DNA of 39,664 nucleotides from Aneurinibacillus terranovensis DSM 18919 (lineage in GTDB: Bacteria; Bacillota; Bacilli; Aneurinibacillales; Aneurinibacillaceae): positions 1 through 39,664 of the forward strand of contig NZ_AUMJ01000055.1 in assembly GCF_000430625.1 (NCBI RefSeq), in the 5' to 3' direction. The stretch's first letter is position 1, and each line of letters starts with the position of its first letter. This document shows positions 16,334 to 25,261 of this stretch, one piece after another. The notes beneath the pieces were generated by a model. That model was not told where the DNA came from. It made no database searches and was given only the letters and a program-made list of their open reading frames with translations. The position numbers were made by a program, and so were the translations under genes.

Positions 16334-16375
16334 CTAATATCCTGTCAATCCTAGTATAGATTGACAGGATATTAG
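16334..16375. terminator. Perfect 17-bp inverted repeat between convergent maf and pseI
   Basis: CTAATATCCTGTCAATC (16334-16350) and GATTGACAGGATATTAG (16359-16375) pair perfectly around an 8-base loop. It lies exactly between the two convergent operons and probably stops both. Neither strand has a T-run after the stem, so it is not a canonical intrinsic terminator. Confidence 0.6.
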
Positions 16376-16388
16376 TGAGAATTTAAAA

Positions 16389-17438
16389 TCATAATATGTC
16401 TCGCGTGACTGGCGTGCCTTTCTTGACATCGCACGATACCTTCCTTCCTAACAACTCTTCATAGTATTTAGGAGGCAATCCAAAACCAGGACGTATCGCT
16501 CGTAAATTCTCTTTTGTAAATGCCTCGCCCATTTTCATGTCCTTTACTACATAAAGAGAACGGCGATATTTTAAAGACGGCTGTTCCATATCCGTTGCCC
16601 CATACTGTACACAACCAAGTGACTGCCATGCCCTTGTTGCTTCTATTATAAGTTGTTCCATTTCTGCTGGTTCTATCGAAAAAGCCGAATCTACCCCTCC
16701 GTCAGCACGTCGCAAAGTAAAATGTTTTTCGATAACTGTAGCGCCTAATGCAACACTCGCAACAGCCACACCGATTCCCATTGTATGATCGGATAAGCCT
16801 ACCTGGCATCCAAATAATTCACGCATGTGTGGAATCGTTATAATGTTTGTGTTTTCTGGTGTAGCAGGATATGTACTCGTACATTTTAGCAGTATAATAT
16901 CATTACAACCCGCGTCACGTGCGGTACGCACTGTTTCATCAAGTTCAGCAATGGTTGCCATACCCGTTGAAATAATCATTGGTTTACCGGTAGAAGCTAC
17001 TTTTTTAATCAAAGGAATATCCGAATTTTCAAAGGAGGCGATCTTATAAGCGGGTACGTTTAATTCTTCTAGAAAATCAACAGCTGTTTCGTCAAATGGC
17101 GTACTAAAACAAATTAAATCGAGTTCTGTACACTTTTCAAAAATATGTTTATGCCATTCCCAAGGCGTATAAGCTTGTTGATATAATTTATATAAAGAAT
17201 TACCCGACCATAAACTTTTCGGATCATCTACCATAAAATCAGATGTTTGTAAATCTAACGTCATGGTATCAGCCGTATAAGTTTGTAATTTTAACGCATG
17301 AGCACCTGTTTTTGCAGCTTCTTCTACAATTTCTAACGCTCTTTCCAAAGATTGATTATGATTACCTGACATTTCTGCAATAATGAAAGGTGGATGATTT
17401 TCCCCGATTTTTCTACTTCCAATTCTTATTTCGCTCAT
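16389..17438 (-). CDS. pseI: PseI, pseudaminic acid synthase
   Basis: A 349-residue NeuB-family enzyme that condenses 6-deoxy-AltdiNAc with phosphoenolpyruvate to give pseudaminic acid. The TIM-barrel signatures are seen: FIIAEMSGNHNQ, ALKLQTYTADTMT, CFSTPFDETAVDFLEEL, ISTGMATIAEL and GLSDHTMG. A C-terminal SAF (antifreeze-like) domain covers about 290-349 (RSLYVVKDMKMGEAFTKENL). The ATG at 17438 overlaps the pseH stop as ATGA, and AGAGGGG lies 9 bases upstream. Last gene of the pseB-C-F-G-H-I operon. The PEMSGNH/EMSGNH style and the neighbours point to PseI rather than LegI or NeuB. Confidence 0.93.
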   Translation of the reverse strand: MSEIRIGSRKIGENHPPFIIAEMSGNHNQSLERALEIVEEAAKTGAHALKLQTYTADTMTLDLQTSDFMVDDPKSLWSGNSLYKLYQQAYTPWEWHKHIFEKCTELDLICFSTPFDETAVDFLEELNVPAYKIASFENSDIPLIKKVASTGKPMIISTGMATIAELDETVRTARDAGCNDIILLKCTSTYPATPENTNIITIPHMRELFGCQVGLSDHTMGIGVAVASVALGATVIEKHFTLRRADGGVDSAFSIEPAEMEQLIIEATRAWQSLGCVQYGATDMEQPSLKYRRSLYVVKDMKMGEAFTKENLRAIRPGFGLPPKYYEELLGRKVSCDVKKGTPVTRDIL

Positions 17439-17995
17439 ATACAAAAACCCCTCTGACGTATACTATTAATTAGCTCCTTTTTATTAGCATTCCACTGTTC
17501 TTGAAAAACCGCAAAAAGAATAACATCTTCATAGTGTCCATTTTTTAACACATGTTTTTTTAATCGTCCCTCTTCCATGAACCCGAGTCTTTTATGAAAT
17601 GAAACACTCGGGGTATTAAACGCAAAAGACTCACCGCATAGTTTTTGGACACATATATCTTCAAAAATATAACGCATGGCCAGGTAACCCATAATCATTC
17701 CCATACCCTTAGGTTGTCTATCCTCACCTATATAAAAACCCCAAGTCGCTCTTTGGTTATAGACATCCAAGGAAAGATTGACTACACCTACCGGATTTTT
17801 ATTTACTTCAAATACAAAGCAAGATTTCTCCGTATCTTTTTGAAGTTTTTTGAACCACCTGTAGTGTTCTTCCGGAGTAATCAAATGATCTGTATACATA
17901 ACGTTACGAATTCGTGGTAAGTTTCTCCACTCTAAGGTAACCTCTAAATCTGTTTCTACAATAGGTCTTAGTGAATATGTTTGAGCTCTCATCAT
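17435..17995 (-). CDS. pseH: PseH, amino-sugar N-acetyltransferase
   Basis: A 186-residue GNAT-fold protein. It acetylates the 4-amino group of UDP-4-amino-4,6-dideoxy-AltNAc made by PseC. Family features are the opening LRPIVETDLEVTLEWRNLPRIRNVMYTDHLITPEEHYRWF, the acetyl-CoA loop region WGFYIGEDRQPKGMGMIMGYLAM, and the C-terminal LGFMEEGRLKKHVLKNGHYEDVILFAV. The gene starts in an ATGA overlap with pseG and ends in one with pseI. Confidence 0.9.
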   Translation of the reverse strand: MMRAQTYSLRPIVETDLEVTLEWRNLPRIRNVMYTDHLITPEEHYRWFKKLQKDTEKSCFVFEVNKNPVGVVNLSLDVYNQRATWGFYIGEDRQPKGMGMIMGYLAMRYIFEDICVQKLCGESFAFNTPSVSFHKRLGFMEEGRLKKHVLKNGHYEDVILFAVFQEQWNANKKELINSIRQRGFCI

Positions 17996-19044
17996 AACAT
18001 TCCTATCATATAGTTTGTTACTTTTGTACGCCCTGATGAAACTAAGTTCAAAGCTTTTTCACTCATATTTTTTAAAATCAAAGGGTTTTTTTGAAGAAAA
18101 GTTATCGCTTCCACGATGTCTTTTTCTTCTACTTCTGAATACCATCCAAGATTCATTAATGCTTGTTTATGTGAAACTGATTTTGTAACTTCTCGTTGAT
18201 TTTCAGCAATTATAATCGTTAATGATGGAAGACCTAAAAAACATCTTTCCCAAATTGCTGTCCCACCGGCTCCTAACGACAAATCTGCTTTTAACATGAA
18301 ATTTGCGATATTTTCAACCTGGCAATAATAATGAAACCCATAATGTCTACAGAGTTCCTTTATTTCATTTTGATTTTGGTTTAATTTACCCACAATGACA
18401 TCAACTATAAAAGATTCTTTTTTCATTTGATTTATTGCATGTAATGACTTAACAGTTTGATTAAACGGATCACTCCCGCCAAAAAAAACCAAAATTCTTT
18501 TTATATGTCCGCTATGACCCAGTAATTTTCTTCTTTCAATCTCAAACTCTTCCCGAATCAATAGATATTGTGGACCTAACAATCTTATACAACTATCGGA
18601 AACCAACCGGGAGTATCTACTTTTTGCATCTCTATATAAGTTTTGATCTAGCAATAGATCACAATCATGAACTCGGTCAGCTAAGTCATCGATCACCATT
18701 ATTTTTTTGACAAACGCTCTTATCTTTATTTCCCAATGTATATCAAGTTTATAATGATCAACAATTAACCAATCAACATTTCTTTTTATTTGTGTTAATA
18801 CTTTGATTGTTTCATTAGCATCCAGGTTTTTTTCTTCTAAAGAATCGATATCATGAGAGAAAGGTAATCGATAAACCTCAAATCCTTTTTGTTCTATATA
18901 TGTACACAAATTACCAGGGATGTCCCTGCAAATAAAAAAAACCCTAGTTTTATTTTTGGTAAGTTCATTCGCTAAAGTTAAACATCGCATTACATGCCCG
19001 GAGCCAATTAGAACAGATGAATCAACCCTTATACAGACATCCAT
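17992..19044 (-). CDS. pseG: PseG, UDP-sugar hydrolase
   Basis: A 350-residue GT-B-fold hydrolase that removes UDP from UDP-6-deoxy-AltdiNAc, freeing the sugar for PseI. The N-terminus MDVCIRVDSSVLIGSGHVMR has the conserved G-x-G-H with H17 at the family's catalytic position. The C-terminal half has the nucleotide-binding FFGGSDPFN and LSLGAGGTAIWERCFLGLP segments. I start at ATG 19044, just behind the pseF stop at 19065 and after a GAAGG site; extending upstream would only add 23 residues that overlap pseF. Stop overlaps pseH. Confidence 0.92.
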   Translation of the reverse strand: MDVCIRVDSSVLIGSGHVMRCLTLANELTKNKTRVFFICRDIPGNLCTYIEQKGFEVYRLPFSHDIDSLEEKNLDANETIKVLTQIKRNVDWLIVDHYKLDIHWEIKIRAFVKKIMVIDDLADRVHDCDLLLDQNLYRDAKSRYSRLVSDSCIRLLGPQYLLIREEFEIERRKLLGHSGHIKRILVFFGGSDPFNQTVKSLHAINQMKKESFIVDVIVGKLNQNQNEIKELCRHYGFHYYCQVENIANFMLKADLSLGAGGTAIWERCFLGLPSLTIIIAENQREVTKSVSHKQALMNLGWYSEVEEKDIVEAITFLQKNPLILKNMSEKALNLVSSGRTKVTNYMIGML

Positions 19045-19064
19045 AAAAATTCTACCTTCTCTAA

Positions 19065-19814
19065 TTATTGTTCTAAACACTTCTGCAGTACATGCCCGTT
19101 GATTAATAACCATTCTGGATGTTGTTTTAATAATTGAAAAACGTCCTGCATTGTAAAATCAGAATGAATCGGATACAAATACTCAATGATATTTTTAATC
19201 AACTCGAAATCTTCCGGAGTATCAACCGTCCATCTGTAAAAACTTTTATCTTCTTTATACGCTATGTTTCCTAACCGAAAATGAGTAGGCGGAAGATAGA
19301 TGTATGGTGTGACATGTTCGATTTCAACAGGGGATGAAGCCATTTTGTATGCCTCTGATAATGCTGCCATTGAAAATACTTCAACATCTAAGCCACGAGG
19401 ATATGTTCTGGTTAATGTATTAGAAACATAATCATAACGTTCGGCTCCTTGCAGAAAAGCATTAACAACATCGTCTACTACCTGAGGATCGATGAGTGGA
19501 CAATCAGATGTTAAACGTACCACAATTTCTGCTTGAAACATCTGCGCTGCTTCATAATATCGAGAGAGAACATGTTTTTCTGATCCTTTAAAGTACTTCA
19601 CATTCAATCTCTTACATAAATCAACAATTGGCTGATCTGTTGTATTTATTGTAGTTGCTACTACTATATCGTCTAACATAGAGGATTTCATAAGTCTTTC
19701 TAATTGATATTGAAGCAACGGTTTCCCCAGCACCGTTTTTAATACTTTCCCGGGAAGGCGAGTTGATGTCATACGCGCTTGAATAATGGCTACAATCCTT
19801 TTGTTATTTGCCAT
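19065..19814 (-). CDS. pseF: PseF, CMP-pseudaminic acid synthetase (SpsF type)
   Basis: A 249-residue cytidylyltransferase of the SpsF/COG1861 type. The nucleotide-binding start IIQARMTSTRLPGKVL (10-25), VVRLTSDCPLIDP and the later TVDTPEDFELI are characteristic. It activates pseudaminic acid with CTP for Maf. Campylobacter PseF is of another, NeuA-like type; the SpsF form is usual in Gram-positive clusters. The start overlaps the pseC stop by 11 bases. Confidence 0.85.
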   Translation of the reverse strand: MANNKRIVAIIQARMTSTRLPGKVLKTVLGKPLLQYQLERLMKSSMLDDIVVATTINTTDQPIVDLCKRLNVKYFKGSEKHVLSRYYEAAQMFQAEIVVRLTSDCPLIDPQVVDDVVNAFLQGAERYDYVSNTLTRTYPRGLDVEVFSMAALSEAYKMASSPVEIEHVTPYIYLPPTHFRLGNIAYKEDKSFYRWTVDTPEDFELIKNIIEYLYPIHSDFTMQDVFQLLKQHPEWLLINGHVLQKCLEQ

Positions 19815-21000
19815 AATATTTCACAACCTTTTGCACAGCTGTAACGACATCTTCTACGTCTTTTTCATTCATTCCTGGAAACAAAGGTAAGGTTATCATT
19901 TCTTCATATAGTTTTTCAGCTTGAGGGCAGAAGGATTTATCATATCCTAATTCTTGATAATACGGTTGGTAATATACTGGAATATAGTGCACATTAACCC
20001 CGATATTCTCCTGTAATAAAGCTTGGTAAATCTCTTTTCTCCCTACTCGTAATTTATTTAAATTCAATCGCAAAATATATAAATGCCAACTGGAATGACA
20101 TTCTGGTAATTGATATGGGGTTACAACTTCCGAAATATTTTTGAAAGTCTCATCATACATTTTAGCAAGCTGTCTACGTCGTGCTAAAAAGTATCCTGTC
20201 TTATTCAATTGACTTAGACCAAGTGCAGCCTGTATATCTGTCATCCGATAATTATACCCCAAAAATTGCATTTCATAATACCAAGGTTCATCACTCGTAG
20301 TCATATGCATAGGGTTTTTAGTAATACCATGTGACCTAAATTGAATAAGTCTTTGATAGTATTTTTCGTTGTTAGTTGTAATGATGCCTCCTTCACCGGT
20401 GGTTATATGTTTCACAGGATGAAAGCTGAACATCGTCATGTCACTAAGTGCCCCGATTTTCTTGCCTTTATATTCTGCTCCAAAACTATGTGCTGCATCT
20501 TCAATTACTATCAAATTATGACGCTTAGCGATATCTAAAATTTTATCTAGATCAACAGGTTGACCTGTAAAATCTACGGGAATAATAGCTTTGGTATTCT
20601 TTGTAATAAGTTTCTCTATACATAGAGGGTTAATGTTATATGTATTTTGATCAATATCAGCAAAAACTGGTTTTCCACCTTGATATAAAACACAATTAGC
20701 AGTTGCAACAAAAGTGATAGGCGTAGTAATTACTTCATCTCCTCTATTGATTCCAGCTGCAAAACAAGCTGCATGTAAAGCAGCCGTTCCATTGGAAAAA
20801 GCTACAGCATATTTAGCTTCAACATATTGGGCAATTTTGTCTTCAAAGGATTTAATACTTGGGCCGGTGGTTAAGTAATCACTCTCTAAAACATTTATAA
20901 CCGTTTGGATATCTTCTTCATCAATTGTTTGTTTACCGTAAGGAAGGTAAGTATCACGAACCGGTTTCCCACCGTGAATAGCCAATTCTACACCAGTCAT
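19804..21000 (-). CDS. pseC: PseC, UDP-4-keto-6-deoxy sugar aminotransferase
   Basis: A 398-residue DegT/DnrJ/EryC1-family PLP enzyme that aminates C4 of the PseB product. The PLP lysine is K197 in FSFHPVKHITTGEGG; D168 in VIEDAAHSFGAEYKGK contacts the pyridine nitrogen; the N-terminal ESDYLTTGP and AVAFSNGTAALHAA motifs are intact. Glutamate is the likely amino donor. AAAGGAG lies just before the ATG. The gene follows pseB after 13 bases. Confidence 0.94.
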   Translation of the reverse strand: MTGVELAIHGGKPVRDTYLPYGKQTIDEEDIQTVINVLESDYLTTGPSIKSFEDKIAQYVEAKYAVAFSNGTAALHAACFAAGINRGDEVITTPITFVATANCVLYQGGKPVFADIDQNTYNINPLCIEKLITKNTKAIIPVDFTGQPVDLDKILDIAKRHNLIVIEDAAHSFGAEYKGKKIGALSDMTMFSFHPVKHITTGEGGIITTNNEKYYQRLIQFRSHGITKNPMHMTTSDEPWYYEMQFLGYNYRMTDIQAALGLSQLNKTGYFLARRRQLAKMYDETFKNISEVVTPYQLPECHSSWHLYILRLNLNKLRVGRKEIYQALLQENIGVNVHYIPVYYQPYYQELGYDKSFCPQAEKLYEEMITLPLFPGMNEKDVEDVVTAVQKVVKYYGK

Positions 21001-21013
21001 TTTGTAATCTCCT

Positions 21014-22234
<1,221 letters not shown>

Positions 22235-22262
22235 TAATTTTTCCTTTGAATTTTTCCGATAA
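22235..22262 (+). promoter_or_regulatory. Sigma-D promoter for flaG-fliD-fliS-fliT
   Basis: TAAT (22235-22238), 16 bases, TCCGATAA (22255-22262). The -10 is identical to that of hag. Confidence 0.68.
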
Positions 22263-22300
22263 TAATGGTAATAGGAAGATTGAAAGGAGGTATTACTAGG

Positions 22301-22696
22301 ATGAGTGATGGGCAAGTGAATGCTATTAGGTTCGGCCAAAATATAATGACCGATGTACTTTCACCAACAAAATCGCACAATAATTATGTGCTTGAAGATC
22401 CGAATTTGGGTTCTATAATGAATAAAGGGGATCTTAATAAGTCTGAGGCAGATCAACAGAATCCAAATCTAACGGAAAAAGAACGTGAACGTCTGAAGGA
22501 AAGAGCAAATAAAATATTCGAAGCGCTGAATACAGGGCTTGCGTTCAAGTTTCATGAGAAAAGTGGCAAATGGTATGCGGTCATTGAAAATAAAATAACA
22601 CAGGAAGTACTAAAAGAAATACCGCCAAAATTTATGTTAGAACTTGAAGCCAGCCTAAAGGAAATGATTGGTGTTTTCCTTGATAAAAAATTATAG
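22301..22696 (+). CDS. flaG: FlaG family flagellar protein
   Basis: A 131-residue FlaG. The C-terminal conserved core (about 68-131) is recognisable: LNTGLAFKFHEKSGKWYAVIENKITQEVLKEIPPKFMLELEASLKEMIG. The N-terminal half is polar and variable. FlaG influences filament length in several bacteria, but its mechanism is not settled. It comes first in flaG-fliD-fliS-fliT. Start at 22301 is fixed by AAAGGAGG; the in-frame ATG at 22265 lies before that site. Confidence 0.9.
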   Translation: MSDGQVNAIRFGQNIMTDVLSPTKSHNNYVLEDPNLGSIMNKGDLNKSEADQQNPNLTEKERERLKERANKIFEALNTGLAFKFHEKSGKWYAVIENKITQEVLKEIPPKFMLELEASLKEMIGVFLDKKL

Positions 22697-22711
22697 GGAG
22701 ATGAAGCATGT

Positions 22712-24352
22712 ATGACTGATTTTTCATCCATTACACGGATTAGCGGGTTGGTCTCCGGTCTAGACACGGGTTCCCTTGTGAAAAAGTTAATGACAGCAGA
22801 AAGTGCAAAATACAACCAAATGATACAGCAGCAGCAAAAATTAAACTGGCAAAGTGAAGCTTATCGACAGTGGAATACCGATCTTTTCACCTTTCGAACG
22901 ACTTTGTCGAATATGAAACTTTCGCAGAATTACGCGACTTTTAATATGACTTCATCGGACCCAAATACGGTATCTGCAGTAGGAACTCCAAACGCGATCG
23001 AAGGCACACAAACGATAAGAGTTAATCAAATTGCCGAATCAGCCGCCTTTAAAGCGAGTAATGTAAACATTGATGGTACAAAAACCCTTGGGGATTTGAG
23101 CCAGAAGGTTCCATTAAACATTGCAAATGGACAGACATATGAACAATTAAATATTACAGTCACAGATAGTAACGGAACTAGATCCGGAAGTATTAAGGTG
23201 AACCTGTCAGATACGATTAATAATGTGATTAGCAACTTAAATACAGCAACCGATGGTGCGGGGAATAGTCTTGGGATCCAGGCTGTATATGACAGTAATT
23301 TACAGCAGCTCATTATTAAAACGAAACAGACAGGAGCAAATACAAAAATCGATCTGTCTGCTAACGATACCAACTCAAATGTCTTTAATGTACTTGGGTT
23401 TACGAACAATGGGAACAACCCTGATGGTGTTAATGGAAATGCATTGGATCCGAACACCAAACTGCCCACCGGTGCACCCATTAGTGTAGATACTTCACAA
23501 CCTAATAGGTATATCATTACGGGTGCGGATGCATCCATTACGTTTAACGGCACAACCGTGGCGCAAAGCTCCAATAATGTGACCCTATTAGGGGTTAATT
23601 ATACATTTAAAAAAGCAATGCAGCCTACTGACCCTAACGTTACCGTTAATGCTTCGCGTGATATCGATACAGAGGTAAAAAATATAAAGGATTTTATTAC
23701 CCAATACAATGCTATGAATGATAAAATATATAACGCCCTTAATGAACCGGTGTATTCAGATTATCAACCCCTTACAGATGATCAGCGAAGTGCAATGACG
23801 GATACGCAGATCCAGCAGTGGGAAACGAAAGCAAAAAGCGGGCTGTTACATAGAGATTCTATCCTGACAGATCTCTATAATGGAATCCGAAATGCTACGT
23901 CTTCTTCGGTTAATAATGGCAGTAAGTATAATACGCTTGCTTCCATTGGTATTGCGTCAACTAGCTATCAGGATCATGGAAAACTGTATGTAGATGAGAC
24001 GAAATTGCGTGCGGCGATTCAGGCTGATCCGGATGGTGTGCAAAAATTATTTACACAATTAAATACTACCGATCCAACCAAAAGTGGAATCATAAATCGT
24101 TTGTATGATAGTTTCAACGCCGCGTTTCAACAGACGATTACGAAAGCCGGAGTTACAGGCAACCCTGCTAATGACCAAAGTACTATAGGGAAATTGATAT
24201 CTGATATAGGGACCCAAATTTACAATGAAAAAAATCGTTTGACAAATGTGGAAAATAGTTATTATCAAAAATTCACCGCTATGGAAACTGCGATGAGTCA
24301 ATATCAGTCGCAGTCCTCATGGTTAACACAACAACTTGGTGGAGGAAAATAG
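22712..24352 (+). CDS. fliD: FliD, filament cap protein
   Basis: A 546-residue FliD (HAP2). The N-terminus ITRISGLVSGLDTGSLVKKLMTAESAKYNQM is diagnostic, the middle carries a flagellin-IN-like module (NTATDGAGNSLGIQAVYDS), and the C-terminal coiled coil ends in QLGGGK. FliD caps the growing filament and folds incoming flagellin. The GNSLGI element also occurs in the outer domains of both flagellins in this window. fliS begins one base after the stop. Confidence 0.95.
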   Translation: MTDFSSITRISGLVSGLDTGSLVKKLMTAESAKYNQMIQQQQKLNWQSEAYRQWNTDLFTFRTTLSNMKLSQNYATFNMTSSDPNTVSAVGTPNAIEGTQTIRVNQIAESAAFKASNVNIDGTKTLGDLSQKVPLNIANGQTYEQLNITVTDSNGTRSGSIKVNLSDTINNVISNLNTATDGAGNSLGIQAVYDSNLQQLIIKTKQTGANTKIDLSANDTNSNVFNVLGFTNNGNNPDGVNGNALDPNTKLPTGAPISVDTSQPNRYIITGADASITFNGTTVAQSSNNVTLLGVNYTFKKAMQPTDPNVTVNASRDIDTEVKNIKDFITQYNAMNDKIYNALNEPVYSDYQPLTDDQRSAMTDTQIQQWETKAKSGLLHRDSILTDLYNGIRNATSSSVNNGSKYNTLASIGIASTSYQDHGKLYVDETKLRAAIQADPDGVQKLFTQLNTTDPTKSGIINRLYDSFNAAFQQTITKAGVTGNPANDQSTIGKLISDIGTQIYNEKNRLTNVENSYYQKFTAMETAMSQYQSQSSWLTQQLGGGK

Positions 24353-24353
24353 A

Positions 24354-24719
24354 ATGAACCAAAGCGCGGCCCGGCAATACCAGCAGAATAGCGTGCTAAC
24401 AGCTACGCCAGCTGAGTTGACCCTTATGTTATATAAAGGTCTTGTGAAATTTTTAAAGATAGCTCTTCTGGAATTAGACCAGAATAATCTACAGGGAATC
24501 CATATAAACCTTATAAAGAGTCAGGACATTATCGAGGAATTACTATGTACCTTAAATATGAACATATCCGTATCTGAAAATATGGCCTCAATGTATCAAT
24601 ATATGCTTGAACGTTTAATAGAGGCCAACCTGAAAAAAGACCGGGCAATCATTGAAGAGTTGTTAGGCTTTGCCGAAGAGTTTCGTGATACCTGGTCGCA
24701 AGCAATGAAAGGGGCATGA
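24354..24719 (+). CDS. fliS: FliS, flagellin chaperone
   Basis: A 121-residue four-helix FliS of normal length. It opens with the family motif AARQYQQNSVLTATPAELTLMLYKGLVKFL and contains the helix VSENMASMYQYMLERLIEANLKKDRAIIEELL. It binds the C-terminal flagellin helix and prevents early polymerisation. GGAGGA before ATG 24354 sets the start; longer in-frame starts would lie within fliD. Confidence 0.94.
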   Translation: MNQSAARQYQQNSVLTATPAELTLMLYKGLVKFLKIALLELDQNNLQGIHINLIKSQDIIEELLCTLNMNISVSENMASMYQYMLERLIEANLKKDRAIIEELLGFAEEFRDTWSQAMKGA

Positions 24720-24733
24720 TAGGGGACCTATTA

Positions 24734-25099
24734 ATGACAGAAGAATGGATAACTCAAAAAGAAAAGCTTCTTCTCCAGTTTAAAAGAGAAACACTGATTC
24801 AATTAGAAGCGGTGCGAGAAGAAGATGTTGCGCGTTTTTCTCAAAGTGTAGAGGCTTGTTCACAGCTGATCGTCCAGATCAATCAATTGGAAAACCGGGA
24901 GTTGCCTCCGGATATAAATGAGTGGCATCAAATTGGGCAAGATATTTTAAACATGCGAACGGAAATTTCAAACTTATTGCCTGCCTGGCATGAAAAATTA
25001 CGAACGAGAATGCTGCACGAACAAGCGAGTAAAAAAATAAAGAATGCGTATGAAGAGGAGGAAGATATCCTTCCGATCTTTGTAGATAAAAGAAAATAG
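24734..25099 (+). CDS. fliT: FliT-like flagellar chaperone
   Basis: A 121-residue helical, charged protein in the fliT position right after fliS. Sequence identity within this family is always low, so the call rests on size, helical make-up and place. FliT-type proteins chaperone FliD. The ATG at 24734 has GGGGA 8 bases upstream; an ATG at 24716 overlaps the fliS stop but has no room for a ribosome site. It ends in an acidic/basic tail (EEEEDILPIFVDKRK). A terminator follows. Confidence 0.8.
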   Translation: MTEEWITQKEKLLLQFKRETLIQLEAVREEDVARFSQSVEACSQLIVQINQLENRELPPDINEWHQIGQDILNMRTEISNLLPAWHEKLRTRMLHEQASKKIKNAYEEEEDILPIFVDKRK

Positions 25100-25104
25100 A
25101 GAAG

Positions 25105-25146
25105 AACTTCTCCTGCCGGGTTTACTTGTGTAGGAGAAGTTTTTTT
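25105..25146 (+). terminator. Rho-independent terminator after fliT
   Basis: Ten-base-pair stem AACTTCTCCT/AGGAGAAGTT, 17-base loop, followed by a run of T. It separates flaG-fliD-fliS-fliT from the next operon. Confidence 0.85.
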
Positions 25147-25195
25147 ATGTCTGATTCCTGCTGTAACTACTAAACTGAATTTTTAATCAGCGGTG

Positions 25196-25221
25196 TCAAA
25201 TAGGAGGGTTTCTTCCGATAC
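25196..25221 (+). promoter_or_regulatory. Sigma-D-like promoter for the FliK-like/FlhB-like pair
   Basis: TCAA (25196-25199), 14 bases, TCCGATAC (25214-25221). The -35 has one mismatch and the spacing is one short, but the CCGATA core is intact and it stands in the right place. Confidence 0.5.
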
Positions 25222-25261
25222 TACTTATAAGGAGTACTGCATGAGAAAGGATGATTAAAGA

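Noticed and set aside
23026-23574. 182-codon open frame antisense to fliD
   Set aside because: Fully inside an unmistakable fliD frame; composition is an artefact of the Asn/Thr-rich sense strand.
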